Assembly: GCA_017523995.1 (NCBI GenBank)
Contig: JAFWUX010000218.1
Coordinates: forward strand, 1-22,933
Origin: Oscillospiraceae bacterium
Lineage (GTDB): Bacteria; Bacillota_A; Clostridia; Oscillospirales; Ruminococcaceae
Reading direction: 5' to 3'
Length of the DNA: 22,933 nt
The notes below the pieces were generated by a model that was not told the origin of the DNA, did not search any database, and saw nothing but the letters and a program-made list of their open reading frames with translations. This document shows, piece after piece, positions 22,034-22,933 of the stretch. The translations under genes were made by a program, and so were the position numbers. Within the stretch, counting starts at the first letter, position 1, and each line of letters starts with the position of its first letter.

Positions 22034-22066
22034 GAAGCCTTCGTGTTGTGATAATACGAAGGCTTC
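22034..22066. terminator. Hairpin terminator between convergent genes
   Basis: GAAGCCTTCGT (22034-22044) and ACGAAGGCTTC (22056-22066) form a perfect 11-bp stem with an 11-base loop. On the reverse strand TTTT follows directly, so it serves mainly the leftward gene, whose stop codon overlaps the stem; it also follows the DUF3592-like gene by 2 bases. Confidence 0.7.
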
Positions 22067-22406
22067 ATCTGTCAAATCGCGCTTCGATGAGCGGCTGCTC
22101 CCAGAAGATCACCGCATGCTGCTCCGCCGCGAGCGCATCCGCATGTGAACGGAGCGTCTCCAGCAGTGCCTGCTCGCGCTTTTTTGAGCGTCTGCCCCTG
22201 CCCGCATAGAGCACCTCCGTAAACGCCGCATCATAGGAGATGCCGAAGTCCTCTGCATCCTTATGCGGGAAAAAGCTGACCATCAGCGTATAGCGAATCT
22301 CACCGCCGCCGGAGGATGCCGTCAGCATGACCGCCGCACCGCGCCGCCGGACGCCGGAAAAGCTGCCCTCTGCGGCAAAATACTGCTGATAAACATCAAT
22401 ATCCAT
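22065..22406 (-). CDS. Small unknown protein
   Basis: This 113-residue protein (MDIDVYQQYFAAEGSFSGVR...) starts at 22406 with AAGGAG about 7 bases upstream. It is soluble. The first half looks strand-rich (RGAAVMLTASSGGG, IRYTLMVSFFPHKDAEDFGIS), the second half helical and charged (GRRSKKREQALLETLRSHADALA), ending in WEQPLIEARFDR. The start lies inside the end of the GNAT fragment (11-base overlap), so the two were an operon before the GNAT was cut. I do not recognise a family. Confidence 0.7.
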   Translation of the reverse strand: MDIDVYQQYFAAEGSFSGVRRRGAAVMLTASSGGGEIRYTLMVSFFPHKDAEDFGISYDAAFTEVLYAGRGRRSKKREQALLETLRSHADALAAEQHAVIFWEQPLIEARFDR

Positions 22407-22749
22407 GATCTGCTCCTTTCACATCCGCGCGCCGGATCACCGATACATGCGTGATGCCGTTGACTGCATCGGGATATTCCCTGTCAAACCGCATGCCGAT
22501 CGCTTCGGCGGTTCTGACGGATGCCGTGTTCGTGGATTTGCAATAGGAATAAAACGCCGGATAGTCCGTGTTCTGCAGCGCCCACTGCAGGACGGCGCCT
22601 GCCGCCTCTTTGGCATAGCCTCTGCGCTGCTGATCCCTGCGGATATGGAAGCCGATCTCCGGCAGCAGCGCCCTGCCGGTTTTCCGGAGCGTCAGACCGC
22701 AGTCCCCTATGAGCAGCCCTGTCTCTTTCAGGCAGACAATGCTAACAGC
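22396..22749 (-). pseudogene. GNAT acetyltransferase (RimJ/RimL type), N-terminus lost
   Basis: The reverse strand is open from 22749 to the TGA at 22396 (117 residues) but has no start codon with a ribosome site; an in-frame TAA lies at 22752-22750. The readable part begins AVSIVCLKETGLLIGDCGL, then PEIGFHIRRDQQRRGYAKEA, the acetyl-CoA binding loop (Q/R-x-x-G-x-G/A), and CKSTNTASVRTAEAIGMRF, the strand and helix that close the fold. About 50-60 residues typical of the family's N-terminus are missing. What follows upstream is a run of palindromes, so an insertion or rearrangement probably removed the 5' part. It overlaps the start of the small gene by 11 bases. Confidence 0.75.
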
Positions 22750-22767
22750 TTAAGGTGTTGCGTTTCC

Positions 22768-22929
22768 AAGTGAATTGCTCTGCAATTCACTTAGGGGCGC
22801 CCTCTATCGCAGGGCGCCCCTCTCCGAAAAACGATCCACCGGATCGTTTTATCGGATTCACCCCTGCGGAGCTCTTGACGCCGGGGAGTTTCGCGCTCTG
22901 CGGAGCGCGACCAGAGGCGCTGCCTCTGG
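22768..22929. repeat. Cluster of back-to-back palindromes (mobile or repeat element edge)
   Basis: Five perfect hairpins follow one another: arms AAGTGAATTGC (22768-22778, 22782-22792), GGGGCGCCCT (22794-22803, 22811-22820), AAAACGATCC (22828-22837, 22841-22850), TCGCGCTC (22891-22898, 22903-22910) and CCAGAGGC (22911-22918, 22922-22929). A weaker CCCC-GCG/CGC-GGGG stem (22861-22886) lies between the third and fourth. No reading frame spans the stretch. It starts within 20 bases of the point where the GNAT frame is lost and continues past the window edge. Its sequence type resembles dispersed GC-rich intergenic repeats of gut Clostridia; I cannot name the family. Confidence 0.65.
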
Positions 22930-22933
22930 ACTC

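Overview
The window looks like chromosome from a Gram-positive gut Clostridium-type bacterium, probably Oscillospiraceae and Ruminococcus-like. This is inferred from strong AGGAGG-type ribosome binding sites, consensus sigma-A promoters, the style of the mobile-element genes and the moderately GC-rich chromosomal part. It falls into two unlike halves that meet near 12,085.

Positions 1 to about 12,084 are most of an integrated mobile element. At its left edge are the first codons of a probable tyrosine integrase (running off the window), an excisionase-like gene and a divergent XRE-type regulator, with a GTAT/ATAC operator cluster between them. An AT-rich cargo block follows: a McrB-like GTPase and a McrC-like nuclease (1574-4359), an AlbA_2/HATPase regulator (4571-6010) and a DUF4365-type putative nuclease with a large unassigned C-terminal region (6056-7828). 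The regulator has a perfect TTGACA-17-TATAAT promoter set within six copies of a 9-bp AATCGMAAC half-site. On the minus strand lie the backbone genes: a replication-initiator-like protein, two small unknown proteins and a Mob_Pre/MobL relaxase broken by one missing base. The element ends in the 3' half of a tRNA-Arg(CCU) with no 5' half, the usual scar of integration into a tRNA 3' end. An intact tRNA-Arg(CCU) is therefore predicted to the left of the window, just beyond the integrase.

Positions 12,085 to the end are host chromosome. Tandem terminators are followed by a tight five-gene operon (12,408-19,639): an ABC ATPase, an FtsX-type permease with two FtsX modules, a secreted serine hydrolase of the beta-lactamase fold, an OmpR-type response regulator and a histidine kinase. 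This resembles envelope-stress or antimicrobial-peptide sensing and export modules. A 51-bp terminator repeat occurs almost unchanged on both sides of the operon. Next come a NudC-like NADH pyrophosphatase fused to a histidine phosphatase (minus strand), a divergent DUF3592-like membrane protein, a small unknown gene and a GNAT acetyltransferase that has lost its start. The window closes in a run of back-to-back palindromes where the GNAT gene is cut off.

The best candidate for a little-described system is the cargo of the element: McrBC next to an autoregulated AlbA_2/HATPase protein and a DUF4365 protein, probably anti-phage. Whether the two pairs act together is inference.
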